Source: Pseudeuparius sepicola (taxonomy: Eukaryota > Arthropoda > Insecta > Coleoptera > Anthribidae). Taken from it: a DNA stretch of 64,000 nucleotides. The stretch is from positions 117,294,035 through 117,358,034 of the forward strand of contig OY987298.1 of the NCBI GenBank assembly GCA_963920635.1. The letters are read 5' to 3'. Every line of letters begins with the position of its first letter. Positions within the stretch are counted from its first letter, which is position 1. The translations under genes were made by a program, and so were the position numbers. Below are positions 1-10,381 of the stretch, piece by piece. A model generated the notes under the pieces. The model was not told where the DNA came from and did not search any database. It worked only from the letters and a program-made list of their open reading frames with translations.

Positions 1-284
1 TTTTAATGCGAGCGTTGCCTCTGTCTTTAAACAACCTCCTCGGCCAAAAAAGTGCACTTACGCACCTGGCAATGTAAATAACTATTTTCAAAAGTCCCAT
101 GAATTTTGTGGATGAAAAATAATTTGGGATAGATTCCATGGGCGTCACAAACTTCTGACCCCAGGAATATCTATATGTATTAAAACTGGTCTGTGATACA
201 CGCGCGCTATCTATGAGGTGAGGAATGTACTAAACAAATGGTGGGTTATTTGAAAAGCTCCTCCCATTCATTTGATTACTATTA
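1..284. other. AT-rich non-coding DNA with an old repeat fragment
   Basis: No gene is seen. Positions about 60-110 contain a short stretch also recognisable at about 22313-22340 (inverted) and 26905-26940, where a 'gcac...ggt...aaataac' string is shared. It is probably a fragment of one dispersed repeat family. Confidence 0.35.
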
Positions 285-404
285 TTACTGTTACTAAATC
301 GTATTTGTTGGCAAAATCCATAGTTTAATTATGAAAAAGTGAAAAGTGTAATGAAGGTCACAATTAAACTGTAAGTTTTGCCAACAAATAACAGCTTAGT
401 AATA
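285..404. mobile_element. small hairpin MITE (~120 bp)
   Basis: The left arm (about 285-316) ends in TATTTGTTGGCAAAA. The right arm (about 374-404) is its inverse, beginning TTTTGCCAACAAATA and continuing to a TTAGTAATA-like end. Only about 60 bases lie between the arms. No ORF and no clear target duplication. Inference: a short non-autonomous inverted-repeat element. Confidence 0.6.
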
Positions 405-452
405 AAATTGAAGATTAAAATGCAAATTTGTTAAAATTAATGTATTAAATTT

Positions 453-1032
453 ATATATGTTACAGACCGTATATATGTAAAACAGGCCGTATATAAAATG
501 ACTAGTCCATATGTAAACGGACTGAAGATATTAGTCCATATGTCTAAAAAGCTTGTCCGTCAACAAACGGTCTAGTCGGTTTGCAAAACGACTAGTCCTA
601 TTATATACGGTCTATCTGCAACTAGACCCTATCACAGAGAGATTTAAACAAAGACAGAATGTATGTGCAATGTTTTCCGGGCGGTTTCGACGTACGCCAT
701 TTCTGAATTACCCCTTCTTTTTTATATAGGCCCATCAAAGAAGGTACATAGTATTTTGAAGGAAAAAAGGTAAATATTTAGTATAATGTATAGTATAATG
801 TATAGGTAGATTTTTTTCTGCAAAATACATACTAAAAAGAAGGCATATTCTTCTTTAATGGGCCTATATGCATATACAGCCTGAATGTCAATAGTCCGTA
901 TGTTAACGGTCTAGTCCGTATATGAAATGCCATGTCATTTACATACGGTCTACGCCATTTAGGCAGTATAGATACAGCCTAGACCGTATACATACGGTCT
1001 GTTTTCATATACGGGCTGTAACATATATATAA
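453..1032. mobile_element. foldback element with GACCGTATA motif clusters
   Basis: The outer termini are inverted repeats around TATATATGTTACAG, followed by repeated short motifs (GACCGTATA, ACGGTCTAG, AGTCCGTATG) in both orientations in the outer ~150 bases. Inside is a second inverted repeat: TATAGGCCCATCAAAGAAGG near 725-744 mirrored by TTCTTTAATGGGCCTATA near 852-870. There is no coding potential. The layout resembles a non-autonomous element with subterminal binding-site-like repeats and a nested hairpin. Confidence 0.65.
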
Positions 1033-1130
1033 TCTAGAACACATCCGAACAATGTCTTCTAATGTAGGTAACCAACCACTGCTCTAGTTTCTGTCCAGTT
1101 CCAATAATTTTATCGGCATAGATTACTAAT

Positions 1131-1350
1131 AGCCCGGGAGCCAGTGACAGATTTGTTCGACCAAAATCCTCTCGGCCGATAATTCGTAAAATGCTTCATT
1201 CAGTTATGTTATGAAGCATCGTGGTTGTACAATGGCACCCTCCCATACACGTAAAAAAATATGTATTTTCAATCATTTCCTCCCGGCTGAAAATTTGTCA
1301 GTTGGCACACTTAGAGGTTAGTTTAAATTGGGGCAAAGTTGCGGAATTTG
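1131..1350 (+). repeat. dispersed repeat, copy A
   Basis: It begins AGCCCGGGAGCCAGTGACAG and runs to TTGGGGCAAAGTTGCGGAAT. A direct copy lies at 17234-17613. The small minus-strand ORF overlapping it is not supported by any codon pattern. The family is not identified. Confidence 0.7.
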
Positions 1351-1991
1351 TTCATTTTGAACAAAACATTTCTTATAAACATGGGTCAGAAAATGCATAA
1401 TTTTAAAAAGATACCTAATTTTTAACGATACAGTAGTTTGAAAGACATATTTTAAAAACAAATTCTTCCCATCACTCAGAGGCATAGGGGCGGGGTAGAA
1501 CAATCGGTTTTATATATAGAAAAATTGTCCACCAAGTTTTTATTTTATTTAAATTCATCATCATCCAAATTCATCTATTTTAGGATTAAGGCCATTTATT
1601 GATAAACAAATGTATACCTATGTTTAAAATGTGTCCCTCGTATGAGCGATCTATTTCAATTTGGAGTTGTCCCTATCAAGATGTTGACCAATCTTAGGAA
1701 AAGTGCTGATTTTCATTTAACGGTTTTCTGTAGCCGTTTTTATTTATTTTTTTTGGACACACCGAGCCGTAACAAAATTTGAAAACAAATCACGAGTACA
1801 ATTTACCCAAGTGTATCAATCACATTAACTAATCAGCCAAAAGAAAAAATAGTTAAAAAAAAGTTGTAGGCAATTTCCTTCAGATTTCAGAATTTTACCA
1901 AGATACGATAAAACTTGTGATTTTTAAATGCAACAAGCTGTATATTATTGGATATTCGAAATCTACGTATTTTTCTGATTTTAACGATGTA
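1351..1991. other. AT-rich stretch, nothing recognised
   Basis: Low-complexity AT-rich DNA with short A and T runs. No gene, inverted repeat or recognisable repeat edge could be supported by eye. Confidence 0.4.
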
Positions 1992-2348
1992 CAGTGTACG
2001 GCAGAAAGTACGCACCATATGGGATTTTTTTTTTTAATTTTAATTTAAATATCAGGAATTTGTATTCTTGATAAAAGTGTGTGCATTCCTGCAAACCCAA
2101 AACCCAAGGGAGAAAACATGTATTATGAAAAGTTGTTTAGAATTAAAATGTAAGCCCAACAATGAAGTTTCAAGTTTCTATTCCATAAAACACCTATTCA
2201 GCATTTTTTATGATTTACCCGTACCTACAGAAAATAAAATCACTTTATTTAATATGCCAGTTCCGTTTCGGAGGATTTTTTATAAACGTGAGTGCCACCA
2301 AAACGAAAAAATACTAATTTTTTGGTCCAAACTTTTTGCCGGTCACTG
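1992..2348. mobile_element. Tc1/mariner-type MITE, TA-flanked, family of the 42.27-kb element
   Basis: Starts CAGTGTACGGCAGAAAGT and ends TTTTTGCCGGTCACTG, with a TA dinucleotide at each edge. The inner string ATTCTTGATAAAAGT is shared with the element at 42270-42756, so the two belong to one family. The ~98-aa plus-strand ORF inside runs into the terminus and looks incidental. Length 357 bp versus 487 bp in the better copy. Confidence 0.7.
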
Positions 2349-2689
2349 TATATATGTCTTATGATTGATTAATTTGCATCAGCAGAACTGTAATTTCCTT
2401 TTTTACCATTTTTTTCTAGGGTAAAACAAAAAAATTAACGAGGATTCTGCCACCCTGCCTTCTAGAAATAACCACAAGTTTGGCTAACACCTGCCCATCT
2501 GTCAATATTGTCTTCATTTAGGAACCTGCGGGTGCACTACAGATTCAACAGTTTGTGAAGAAAATGGTGAATTTCGCGTCACGCTGATTTCTGCTTCATA
2601 ACGCACGCGTGCAAGTATACGTAAACCCCCGCGTAAACCTTTTAATTTGCGAAATGCTTTGAATTCGAGAAACAACGGAAAACCAATCC

Positions 2690-2905
2690 GCCGCCACTAA
2701 ATAGGTTTCTTAAATCCGGCGGCCTGCCCCGGCACGTACGGCGGGCGCCCATACCCGGAGCGGAGCCCGGGGCCCGCTCCTCGCCCACCGCCCGACGCTG
2801 CCCGATCGATATTGTCGAAAAACTGATTAATGAGAATTTCAAAGCAAATGTGCCGCCGGGTCGGGGCGCGAGTGACAAAACACACGGCCTCCTGCCTCGG
2901 TGCCA
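2690..2905. other. isolated GC/CpG-rich segment
   Basis: About 215 bases are markedly richer in G, C and CpG than the AT-rich surroundings, with runs such as GGAGCGGAGCCCGGGGCC. Overlapping short minus-strand ORFs exist but none resembles a known protein. It could be a promoter-type CpG island, a decayed exon, or the GC-rich end of a retroelement. The sequence does not decide between these. Confidence 0.4.
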
Positions 2906-3147
2906 CCCGCTTCATTTAAACTTATCAATATTTGTAAAAAAATAATAATGATAAACCTTTTTAAAAACAAGCTTTTATTTAAGCCATGCACTTACACGAA
3001 TAACATAAATAATATAATATATTATATCGCCGCGGTGGCGTCGCTCCTACCGGCGAAAAACACCGCTATGGCCAAGAGCGCTGGACAAATGTGGGTTCAC
3101 GGTATTGTTCCTAAATAGGCTTTATCCGTGTGATTTACTAATTGTCG

Positions 3148-3367
3148 TACACTCACTGGGATTACTACGGTTGTCTAGGATTTTCCGTAATACTTGAGCG
3201 AATGCTATCCTAGTTCTATCGGAAAAAAAGTCGGCCCTAGCCGCAAATGGCAACGAAGACAAAAATAATAGTAATTGCCTCCCTCCGCAGCACAAGCATG
3301 TGGTTGCTTCTGGGGTACTCCTAGTTTGGGTATTGTGAAGGTGAGAATTATTATTATTATTATTATT
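3148..3367 (+). repeat. SINE-like element, copy 1, with ATT tail
   Basis: A segment running from a CTGGGATTACTACGG-like start through GGTTGCTTCTGGGGTACTCC to GTGAGAATTATTATTATT. The same order of blocks recurs at 18353-18570, in truncated form at 29358-29410, about 30385-30505 (and its duplicate) and about 59499-59575. The 3-prime trinucleotide tail and the 5-prime truncations fit a retroposed SINE or LINE tail. No tRNA-type promoter boxes were confirmed. Confidence 0.6.
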
Positions 3368-3761
3368 TTACGTTGAATTTCTTGTTTTCAAAAAGTCTGT
3401 TGAGTCAATTATAAATAAAATACATACTTCGGCAAGTGCTTGCTTATGAATCCCTGAATGAACCGCACATGAAATAACCCCACACGAAATTTGCTCACAG
3501 AAAGAAGCGCACGGGCACATAAGCCCACGAGAACTCTCCGGTCACACTTGCTTATCAACCAATCAGTATCCAATAAAATGAATTGGTACTTACTTTTATA
3601 AACATTTCGCGCGACAAGCTTTTTGAAAACAAATACCTAATTCAACATAAAATCTATATAAAAATATACAGGGTGTCTACTTTCAAACATATACAAATCC
3701 ATAAAATCTTTATTTTCGGAGAAAGACCAATCAGATGCTCGTTTTTTGCTTCGTTGTCACG

Positions 3762-4206
3762 GCAACTCAAAAAATTTCCGGAAATATTCTCACTTTCTCT
3801 ATAGTAAAATCGAGCAACTCTTACGCCTGGCGTAAACAAGAGCACGTGAGTTGAAATATTCGCCAGGGCCGCACTGAGGCACGACCTTTATTTAATTTTA
3901 GTTTTACAATGGTTTACATCAAAATATTTGGGAAAAGAATTATTGGCTTAATCGAAAAGGTTCAAAAAATCGATAAAATTATTTGTGGCAGTGTCTAAAT
4001 AGCTGAAAACAACAAGGTAAAACCGCGTAACTACACTTTTGCGATCGAGTACGTCCCTGCTGCCGACTCGGATGAAACTTTATAGCCTACCGACCAATCG
4101 CGGATCGTCATTGAACACGTGGTTTTATTTACGCCAGGCGTACGGATTGCTCGATTTTAGTATAGGCAGCAGGAGGTGATTACAGCGGAAATTTTTTGAC
4201 AGATGT
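3762..4206. mobile_element. nested MITE inside the 3.67-kb transposon
   Basis: The inner arms are clear: ATAGTAAAATCGAGCAAC near 3802-3819, with TTACGCCTGGCGTAAA following, is mirrored by TTTACGCCAGGCGTA near 4129-4143 and GCTCGATTTTAGTATAG at about 4149-4165. Outer termini end in CAAAAAATTTCCG and its inverse CGGAAATTTTTTG. Boundaries are good to about 10 bases. It is an insertion into the older transposon. Confidence 0.6.
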
Positions 4207-4424
4207 CATTATTATAATGTGACATTGTAACAAATACTCAACAAGAATTTTGATAATAATTTCGTTTAATTTACGTGTAGGTATGGAATTTTCTTAGCGA
4301 ATCCCCCATGTTCAAGCACTAGGGCGATTACTAGTGATAATCGCCTGAATTCCACGAAAACCATTTAGCGACTTTTTTATTTAAAATCTGACCCCACAGC
4401 GTCAATCAAGACCCCCATATACCA

Positions 4425-4926
4425 AATTTAAAATATACAGGAAGTTCCATTCTGCAGTGCCCGTCTTAACTCATCTCGACTTACTAATCGGCAGACTTCT
4501 GTAATTTTTTGACGTAGTTCGTGTATATTTCTGGGCGGTTGTGATATACTCGACTTTTTATCGCATCCCAAAAATAAAAGTCGAAAGGGGACAAGTCTCG
4601 CGATCTTGGCGGCCACCTAATTAATGGACTATTTCATCCTATCCATCTAAAAGAAGACATTAAAATGACTGGTGCAAGAAACTGGAAACTTATAAGTTTA
4701 ACAATACCATTAAGTCACTGGTTTCTACTAGTGACAGCTCGTCAAGTGCATTTTGAAACTCCCCTCTTAAGAATTGAAGAAAACGGACACTCTTTAATGA
4801 TCCGTTAAAATAGAAAGGCCCTATCACCTTTTGGCAGGTTATTCCACAAAATACACAGGTTAAAAGAAGGGGCTTTTGAAGACCTTTCAAACAAAAAAGT
4901 TCATGTATATGTTTCAAAGCAGACAC
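4425..4926 (-). pseudogene. transposase remnant, IS630/Tc1/mariner superfamily
   Basis: Read on the minus strand, 4690-4926 gives a block (VFCGITCQKVIGPFYF, then RFLQFLRGEFQNALDELSL) that matches the pattern preceding the second catalytic aspartate in insect mariner-like transposases. Further on (4430-4620) comes WPPRSRDLSPFDFYFW, the region of the third catalytic acidic residue, and in a shifted frame IHELRQKITEVCRLVSRDEL, the usual C-terminal helix region. The stretch that would carry the QDGAPPH-type motif is missing or scrambled, and at least one frameshift separates the blocks. Not functional. Family placement is from motif order, not a search. Confidence 0.7.
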
Positions 4927-4930
4927 CCTG

Positions 4931-5428
4931 TATGTATATGCTTATATTATTTGTTTTAGTACATGGCTGTTTTTAAAAAGGCTTTTGTTATTATTTTATT
5001 TTGAGCTTTTTAAAATATTAAAAAAGATTACTTCCCCGTTATTCCCGTCCTGTCTGCTCCTATAAATCTTTGAATATAGAGAAAATCAGGAAGGAGCCTG
5101 TTTGCGGGATTAAAGTGCGACCGCCATGGGGCGTGTATATGGCCGAATGACGTTTCCTTAAAATCCCAGATGTGTAGCACCTAGTGTCCAACCGTCTTAG
5201 AATAATATATCATTTGTGAATTTTAAGAGCATTAAAAACTAGGTACCAAATACGTCTTATAACTTTTAAAACACGAAAAAGTATCGAAGCACCACCCACA
5301 CCCCACACACCAGTGTCCGATGTCAAAAAAATGGCAACAATCACCATTACAGAGCCAAGGGAGCGCTTGCAAGCAGCTTGACATATCTGTCTCTGTCTTT
5401 GTTTTATACGTAGAAAAATTGAGATAGC
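4931..5428. other. non-coding stretch, nothing recognised
   Basis: Ordinary AT-rich sequence with one ~96-aa minus-strand ORF (5210-5500) that overlaps the next mobile element and shows no recognisable motif. No promoter, RNA or repeat edge could be supported. Confidence 0.35.
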
Positions 5429-5436
5429 GTCACTAA

Positions 5437-5866
5437 CAATGACGTCAGAACCTATAGACAGGTTTGTTTTGATAAAAGCTTGACGCCCAGAACTAATCAC
5501 AATCTAAGCGCTCCATTAAATTATTCCGAAAATGTCGCAAGATTGTCAGAAATTGCCCCTTTTTGTCGAGCCGTAGCGAATTTATTTCGACGCTGGGCTC
5601 GGAGGCTGGCGTCGTTAGACCATCCCCTAAGTCTTCGGATGAGGTTCCGATGCTTCCGGCGCCCCCAAACAAGAAAAAACATGCGATATCTAAGTGTGAT
5701 TCTGGAGGAACTATAACCGGGAATCACCGGGTGTATGGTTGATGGTTGACTTTCTGTCTTTGTTTGTAGCATGTTTTTAGAGTAGTATGGATATATTTAA
5801 TCTTGGAGTCAAAATAAAGGGCATTTTAACAATGCGGCACCACGTCTATAGGTTTTGACGTCATTG
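5437..5866 (+). mobile_element. hAT-type MITE, copy 1, perfect 8-bp TSD
   Basis: Termini are CAATGACGTCAGAACCTATA and, at the far end, TATAGGTTTTGACGTCATTG. The element is flanked on both sides by GTCACTAA (5429-5436 and 5867-5874). An 8-bp duplication and a CAATG-type terminus are hAT hallmarks. An inverted copy is at 51950-52368. Each terminus contains the palindrome TGACGTCA (5440-5447, 5856-5863), the consensus CRE bound by CREB/ATF factors. No full transposase is present. Confidence 0.88.
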
Positions 5867-6498
5867 GTCACTAACTAACAGCAAGCGCATGCATGCGCCT
5901 TGGTGTTGGTGCAGCCAATGAGTCATCCTTCGAGCCTAAAGATGGCCGTTTCCGTCATACGCATTTTAGTTATTACCCGTAGAACGTCGAATCTTTCATG
6001 TTTTTTATTCACGGCATAAAATGTACGTATTCGGTCACACCGGGTGACCATGCTGAATTGCCACAAATTATCATCCAACTATGTAGAAGAAGGGCTCAAA
6101 ATGAGAATACCAATATTCCTAGGCCTATAGGAACTTCGGTCCTCGGGTCACTGCTATAACAAAGGCATTATCGAAGGCAAGGGCCCAGGCTATAAAGAAA
6201 TCGATGTTTTATGATTAATATTTGAAAAGCGACATCGTCGCATAAAACGTTCAAAAATATGTAATTTCAATTGGTTCGAAATCAAGAATTTTGCACGATT
6301 GAAAAGAAGGAACATATTACAATAGGGTATATGTAATGTAAACACACTATTAACTTGATTATACCAATTTAAGGTACCGAGTATTCCAAAACGAGAATCA
6401 CTGAAAATCGAGCTGAAAATTCAGTATCCCAAAACGAAAGCAATAAAACTTTTTCATTTTTAATAAAGACGGTATTATCATCCTACCACAAATAGTCT
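5867..6498. other. non-coding stretch, nothing recognised
   Basis: AT-rich DNA with a short imperfect direct repeat near 6385-6440 (blocks around CCAAAACGA). No gene or repeat edge could be supported. Confidence 0.35.
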
Positions 6499-6631
6499 AA
6501 AGAATTCTACAGAGAATCATAAATAAAGGAGTTAGTTTAGATAATCCTGTGATATAAAGCTTACAGTTTTTTGTGTATTGGTTTATTCATTATCAAAATT
6601 ACTTTATTTATTATTCTCTGTAGAATTCTTG
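6499..6631. mobile_element. short hairpin MITE (~133 bp)
   Basis: The left arm AAGAATTCTACAGAGAATCA and its continuation ATAAATAAAG are mirrored on the right by CTTTATTTATTATTCTCTG followed by TAGAATTCTT, with one mismatch over ~29 bases. About 75 bases separate the arms. No coding potential and no clear target duplication. Confidence 0.65.
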
Positions 6632-6699
6632 AGATACTTTTTGGTAGTATCAGAAGAATAATTTTCAGCAGTAACAAATCTTATTTTTTTCAAAAATTT

Positions 6700-7473
6700 A
6701 ATATGTGGGTAGGGTTTTTATAAAATAAAAACATGCGAATATGTCTGTTACAACGAAGTTAATATTTAAAATAAAATAAAATATTTGTTTGTTATGTCCC
6801 TCTAATTTGACAAGTTCACATGGCATATTTCCATACATTTTCTTAAGAAAAGCGAGTCTAAAAAGCAAGCAAGAGTATTGGTACCTTTTGGTTTGAAACG
6901 CAGTCCATGGCTAGTTGTAGTATGTGAAAGCATAAAACGCATTAGATTTTTCAGTTTCTTCTTTATATGGAGGACTATTGGTTCGCTTTGAAGCTATAAA
7001 CAAAATTTTCTATTTTCATTCCTGCATACGTTGAAAAATACTCTTCCAAAATAATATCTTCAATTTTCGCTCCTTCAGCTGGTTGATCAGATCATACATT
7101 AATTCCAAAATAGTGTTTATTCTTCTGCAATTCACCTAATGGTCTGTGCATACCATTTTTTCATGTGCGCGAAAATTTCATGTTATCACAAACAAATCTA
7201 CCTCGAAAAGCCGTATTAATAGGATAAAACTGCCAAATACTGGACGCAAAGACAACTCGTTACCGTAAAAAGAAGGTAAATCGTAATAAAGCTGGATATT
7301 TAAAATTTTGGATTTTGTAAACGTCAGAAACTGACATCTCAATAGCCACAGAATACCCCCCTATAAATTACAATAAGTCGCAATTTTTTTCGTCGTGTAG
7401 CGCCACCCCAATCCGTAAGAAACAATGAAATATGACGGCATGCTCGGGTCTTTAATATATTGTTGGTCCAGGT
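6700..7473 (+). repeat. diverged copy of the 9.53-kb element
   Basis: Several blocks match 9630-10251 in the same order and orientation: GCATTAGATTTTTCAGTTTC, TTATTCTTCTGCAATTCAC, CGTCAGAAACTGACAT, and the right end GGTCTTTAATATA. The right terminus is preserved (GTTGGTCCAGG) but the left terminus was not found, so this copy is probably 5-prime truncated. Confidence 0.65.
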
Positions 7474-7577
7474 ATACCTACATGAATATATTTTACATTT
7501 TAATGATAATACGGTACCGACGTTTTGTTCTCCGCTGTATACCTTTTCGTATATGCCTAGATGATAAAATGTTTATA

Positions 7578-8243
7578 CAGGGTGTTTCAGAAAAACGAGG
7601 CATAATTTCTGGTGCATACAGAACTTCACAAAATAAAAATGAAATTCTTATTGACCATGTGTTTATCGTCCTTAGTTTCTTAGATACAGGGCGCCCAAGT
7701 TTACTTTTTAAAATCGAGTATTGACCGTATTTTCCACCGCTGTGTTTTTGGGGATAGAAAATAAACTGAAAATGTCAATTTCTACGTATCTCACAGAGGG
7801 CGCACTTGCACTATTTTTGGCTCGTGTTTGTACTCGTAACCTTTTTGAGGTTATCTTTTTGGTCTTGCAGGTCCATAATTTTAGTGCATCTTTTCGTTCT
7901 ACAACACAAATTTACTCTTGTTTCCTAACGATAAAATCAACTGTTTGCTTTGAAATTGGCAAAACGTGCTCCAAAACACCTGTTCACTCCAGCATTCGAA
8001 ACATAAAATTTTCAGCTACCGCTTTCAAATGTTACACATCAAATGTAGCATTTAAAGTGAGAAAAAAATCCCTATGATGTACCTACCATAAATTAGTCGT
8101 TTTCAAAATGGAAAGGAGTAAATTTGACAACATTTTAACACCCTATTTTGACCAATGTCTATATATTTGTCATTTTTTCATCATTTTCTATTAAGTTATG
8201 TATATGCTCCAGAAGTTAAGCCAGGGTTTTCTTAAACACCCTG
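7578..8243. mobile_element. TA-type element with CAGGGTGTTT termini (666 bp)
   Basis: The left end CAGGGTGTTTCAGAAAAACG follows TA. The right end, reversed, reads CAGGGTGTTTAAGAAAACCC, an imperfect terminal inverted repeat. The right flank is TG, so the TA duplication is not intact. Two overlapping ORFs (99 and 118 aa) cover part of it but show no transposase motifs. Inference: a non-autonomous or heavily decayed member of the group with CAGGGTG ends. Confidence 0.6.
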
Positions 8244-9525
8244 TGTACAACATTCGCTCCATATACTCCTAATAACTTATTTAAATTTAATTAAAACGTA
8301 TGTCTTTGATAGGTTTCGATGTTGTTCTGCCTAACTTTTTCACAAATTGTCAATGTCAAATCGTTAGGGTAAAAGTAAGTCATAAGTAATAAATGAAAAA
8401 GCATTGACTGAAATTCAAGTGCGTATTCCATTGTTCGAAATCAAATTTCTGCGTTAGAATGGTTTTTATTCGACATAAAAAAACGTTTATATGATGGTCG
8501 TAAGTATTTTAAAAACGGACGGAAAGTTGACGGACAATGGACGTATTCTGGACTTGACTGCTATCTGAAATTTCAAGAACAGTTTCTTCGGGGCAACAAC
8601 CACGTTGTTTACAGCACGTTTAAAAATGTCAACTTAACTCATAGTGTTAAAAAAAACATTTACACCTGCAGCCCTACAGCTTAACCTGTTATCAAGAAAT
8701 TCGTGAAGTTGATTATCTGCGTAGAGCATATAGTGGTTGCGAGTGGTTCATAACTTTGACGGTTTTACTAAGTACCGTCACCATTAAATAACCTGGGCAC
8801 GATTTTCTTCTACGATGAAACCTGGTTTCATCTCATTCTATTCGAAAAAGGTGCCAGAAATGATTGGAACAAAGGTGGCAGTTAATAATTCTTGTGATGT
8901 TCTTTTTTTATTAAAGTACGTATATTTAATGTTTATTATTATTTATTATAAAGTTATCTACCCATATTCGCAAAAAAGTTAACAAAAAATGAGCTATAAT
9001 GAAAGAAATTAAGCAAAGACATAGTTTTTTACTTTCACAGCCTACTGTGAAATAAAATTTAAATTAACGTTTTTTTCAACATTTTTGCTGCAACAAGTAA
9101 TAACGGGAATATTTGGGGTGTCTGGAGGCATGGCCACCATTCATAGGCATGTGTGTGTTATTGTGATTTTCGATTTAGTGTTATAGATGTTTAACAACAG
9201 TAAGCAGCTTAATATTTGCACAAAGTGTACATTGCAAAATGTCTAAAATCAGCTAACAGGAAGTAAATTTTAAACTGTATATCGTTTTAAAATTGAAAAC
9301 TTATTGGAATACTGGACGCGAGCTGATTCGCGCATGTGTGCAAGTATGGCGGAGGAGACGGCTAAGTATATTCAACTGTTTAGAGACGCAGACTACACTA
9401 AGTTGTCGATAATTACAAATTGTTTCACTTTACTCATCATCATTAACGTAAAGGTGTGGGAATATCTTTTTTAAGCTAATCGAAGGACACACTGTATAAA
9501 AATAAATCGCAACAATATGTGAAAG
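8244..9525. other. non-coding stretch, nothing recognised
   Basis: Some 1.3 kb of AT-rich sequence. A fragment near 9487 (CACACTGTATAAAAATAAAT) looks like the end of a TA-type element, but no partner terminus was found. The plus strand near 8520-8860 has codon-like patches broken by stops, with no family recognised. Confidence 0.3.
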
Positions 9526-10251
9526 TTGGACCGACACTATATTAAAGACCTGTGCATAGCGCTGTTTCAAGCGATCGCCACTGGCGCCACACGAAGAAAA
9601 AATCGACAGGGTGGATTATTGGAAAAAACATCATTGTTGCAGAATTTATTTTCAAATAAAAGCATGTAAATGAGTATTACAACGAATTTAACATCCAAAA
9701 TAAATAAAATGCTTTTGTTTGCTATGTGCGTTTCATTTGACAAGATTACATTACATACATTCATAGATTTTATTAAGAAAAACAGGTCTAAAAAGCAAAC
9801 AAGAGTATATTTTGATACATTTTGGCTAGTTGTAGTGTAAGTAAGAATAGAACGCATTAGATTTTTCAGTTTCTTCTTTATATACTGGACCATGTTTATT
9901 CTTCTGCAATTCACATAATGGTCTGGGCATACGATTTTCTTCATGAGCATGGAAATTTCATGTTACCACAAACACATCTACCTATAAAAGCTGTTAATAT
10001 GACAAAACTGCAAAATATTGAATGCGAAGAGAATTCGTTACCGTAAAAAGGAGGGAAATGGTAATAAAGCTCAATATTTAAAATATGGGACATTAAAACC
10101 GTCAGAAACTGACATATCTATAACCACAGAATATCCCTGTTATAACCTATATTAAGACGCCATTTTTTACCGTCGAGTAGCGCCACCCCAGTTCGCAAAC
10201 AACAATGAAATATGACGTCACGTTCGGGTCTTTAATATAGTGTCGGTCCAG
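9526..10251. mobile_element. MITE (726 bp) with 23-bp termini and 7-bp direct repeat
   Basis: The left terminus TTGGACCGACACTATATTAA is mirrored at the right by TTAATATAGTGTCGGTCCAG. Directly outside both ends lies GTGAAAG (9519-9525 and 10252-10258), a candidate 7-bp target duplication. The 127-aa minus ORF inside (9567-9950) has no recognisable motif. A truncated relative lies at 6700-7473. Confidence 0.7.
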
Positions 10252-10381
10252 GTGAAAGCACCACATCGCTCATTCTATGTAATATACGACAAACTGCAAA
10301 ATCGTATAAAAAAGGTAATTTAGAAACCAGAGCAACAAATCTGCCAGTCTACACTCGGCGATATTCTATAGTACCTATATA

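Larger units (their letters stand above)
3669..4930 (-). mobile_element. degraded IS630/Tc1/mariner-type transposon (1,262 bp)
   Basis: Terminal inverted repeats of ~27 bp: the left end starts CAGGGTGTCTACTTTCAAAC and the right end, reversed, reads CAGGGTGTCTGCTTTGAAAC. TA dinucleotides flank both edges, as expected for this superfamily. The inside holds a decayed minus-strand transposase (4425-4926) and a second inverted-repeat element (about 3762-4206). The transposase N-terminal third appears absent, so the right TIR sits almost directly against the catalytic region. Confidence 0.8.

Noticed and set aside
2690..2905. Ribosomal RNA gene fragment
   Set aside because: The GC-rich block does not show any rRNA motif I recognise.
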